Origin: Salegentibacter salinarum
GTDB lineage: Bacteria > Bacteroidota > Bacteroidia > Flavobacteriales > Flavobacteriaceae
Direction: 5' to 3'
DNA: 64,000 nucleotides
Assembly: GCF_900168115.1 (NCBI RefSeq)
Contig: NZ_FUZC01000001.1
Span: 496,001 to 560,000 of the forward strand
The notes beneath the pieces are model-generated. The model was not told the DNA's origin. It ran no database searches and saw nothing but the letters and a program-made list of their open reading frames with translations. Positions 63,001-64,000 of the stretch are shown piece after piece. Both the position numbers and the translations under genes were made by a program. The number at the start of each line of letters is the position of its first letter. Positions within the stretch are counted from its first letter, which is position 1.

Positions 63001-64000
63001 ATGAACCTCAAGATTTTAGAAGATATAAACTCACCTGAAGAACTGCGAAAACTCCCGGCTGAAAAGTTACAGGAAGTCTCGGCAGCGCTCAGGAAATTTA
63101 TTATAGATATAGTTGCAACCAAAGAAGGGCATCTTGGTGCCAGCCTTGGCGTGGTAGAATTAACACTTGCTTTGCATTATGCGTTTAATACTCCTGAAGA
63201 TTTATTGGTTTGGGATGTGGGACACCAGGCTTATGGTCATAAAATTTTAACCGGTAGACGAGAGAATTTTCATACTAACAGACGACTAAACGGAATTAGC
63301 GGATTTCCAAAAAGGGAAGAGAGCCAATACGATACTTTTGGCGTGGGGCATTCTTCTACCGCAATCTCGGCCGCCCTGGGAATGGCTATAGCTTCAAATC
63401 TGAATGGCAAATTTAAAAAGCATCATATTGCGGTTGTGGGAGATGCTTCTATTGCCAGTGGGATGGCTTTTGAAGGATTAAATCACGCTGGAGTAACCAA
63501 AGCTAATTTATTGGTGGTACTCAACGATAATGCCATTGGGATAGATCCCAGCGTTGGAGCTTTAAAACAATATTTAACTAAAGCGCGGGTTGGTTTTAAG
63601 CCAAAGCAAAGCAATATTATTGAAGCGCTTAATTTTAAATATTTTGGACCGGTAGATGGGCACGATATTACGGGCTTGCTTGAGGTTTTTGAACAAATGA
63701 AGCAAATTGAAGGACCAAAGTTTCTTCACGTGATTACCACCAAAGGTAAAGGTTTAAAAAAGGCTGAAGAAGACCAGGTGAAGTATCACGCGCCGGGGAA
63801 ATTTAGTCCTGATACCGGTGAACTTTTACCTTATGATACCGCCGGGCTTCCTTTAAAATACCAGGATGTTTTTGGACTTACTTTGGTAGAATTAGCTAAA
63901 AATAACGAAAAAATTATCGGGATTACGCCTGCAATGCCAACGGGAAGCTCTTTGAAATTTATGATGCAGGCTTTTCCCGAAAGGGCCTTTGATGTTGGCA
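63001..64000 (+). CDS. dxs: 1-deoxy-D-xylulose-5-phosphate synthase, truncated by the window end
   Basis: The first 333 residues of a thiamine-diphosphate-dependent enzyme that joins pyruvate and glyceraldehyde-3-phosphate at the start of the MEP isoprenoid pathway. The opening LKILEDINSPEELRKLPAEKLQEVSAALR, the GHLGASLGVVELTLALHYAFNTPED block, VWDVGHQAYGHKILTGRR and GVGHSSTAISAALGMA are conserved, and VVGDASIASGMAFEGLNHAG followed by NDN is the ThDP site. It uses TPP as cofactor, but I see no riboswitch before it; its promoter gives an apparently leaderless mRNA. Confidence 0.95.
   Translation, partial: MNLKILEDINSPEELRKLPAEKLQEVSAALRKFIIDIVATKEGHLGASLGVVELTLALHYAFNTPEDLLVWDVGHQAYGHKILTGRRENFHTNRRLNGISGFPKREESQYDTFGVGHSSTAISAALGMAIASNLNGKFKKHHIAVVGDASIASGMAFEGLNHAGVTKANLLVVLNDNAIGIDPSVGALKQYLTKARVGFKPKQSNIIEALNFKYFGPVDGHDITGLLEVFEQMKQIEGPKFLHVITTKGKGLKKAEEDQVKYHAPGKFSPDTGELLPYDTAGLPLKYQDVFGLTLVELAKNNEKIIGITPAMPTGSSLKFMMQAFPERAFDVG

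Overview
The window is chromosomal DNA of a marine-type Flavobacteriaceae bacterium (Bacteroidota), probably close to Gramella/Christiangramia, Salegentibacter or Zunongwangia. This rests on the gene repertoire (Bat operon, DUF4249/TonB outer-membrane module, GH97, DUF2490, DUF4382 and DUF1028 proteins), AT-rich sequence, promoter -7 boxes of the form TAnnTTTG and almost no Shine-Dalgarno sequences. The genus is an inference. No prophage, insertion sequence, CRISPR array or restriction system is visible. The accessory signals are small intergenic repeats, RNA elements and a few unusual proteins.

Layout. 0-8.7 kb: truncated isoaspartyl peptidase, 3-hydroxyanthranilate dioxygenase plus ALDH7 dehydrogenase, TPR protein, YkvA protein, acyl-ACP desaturase, a Schlafen/AlbA_2 protein coupled to a PPP-type phosphatase, and a DUF4382 lipoprotein. 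8.8-17.9 kb: a complete eight-gene aerotolerance (Bat) operon, moxR-DUF58-batD-like-batA-batB-batC-batD-batE. 18-31.4 kb: SulP transporter, CvpA, pheS with two small followers, gpsA, a LysM protein, yicC-gmk-nadD, YheT hydrolase, thioesterase, a membrane protein with no normal start codon, EamA transporter, ArsC-like protein and a lipoprotein. 31.4-40.7 kb: cystathionine synthase/lyase, a SufS-like enzyme coupled to an S9 peptidase, an M28 peptidase and four exported proteins.

40.8-42.8 kb is the most unusual stretch. A tRNA-Arg(CCU) runs directly into a TPP riboswitch whose aptamer carries an insertion of about 110 nt, followed by pnuT (thiamine uptake) overlapping an acyl-CoA-dehydrogenase-like flavoprotein. 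The insertion matches two intergenic sequences elsewhere in the window (3.9 and 20.7 kb), so it is probably a non-autonomous interspersed repeat that landed inside a riboswitch.

42.9-64 kb: uncharacterised proteins, a Gfo/Idh/MocA oxidoreductase, a TonB receptor/DUF4249/plug-like surface module, a SusB-like GH97 glucosidase, an AtoE-type transporter broken by a -1 frameshift exactly at a U_UUA_AAA heptamer, a hemerythrin protein, a polytopic membrane protein, and a 1197-residue outer-membrane protein that fuses a degenerate phosphatase domain, a kinase-like segment and a BamA/TamA-like barrel. The window ends with tadA and the start of dxs. Several genes (17997, 20688 minus, 20892, 28047 minus, 63001) have a -7 box only 4-6 nt before the start codon and are probably leaderless.
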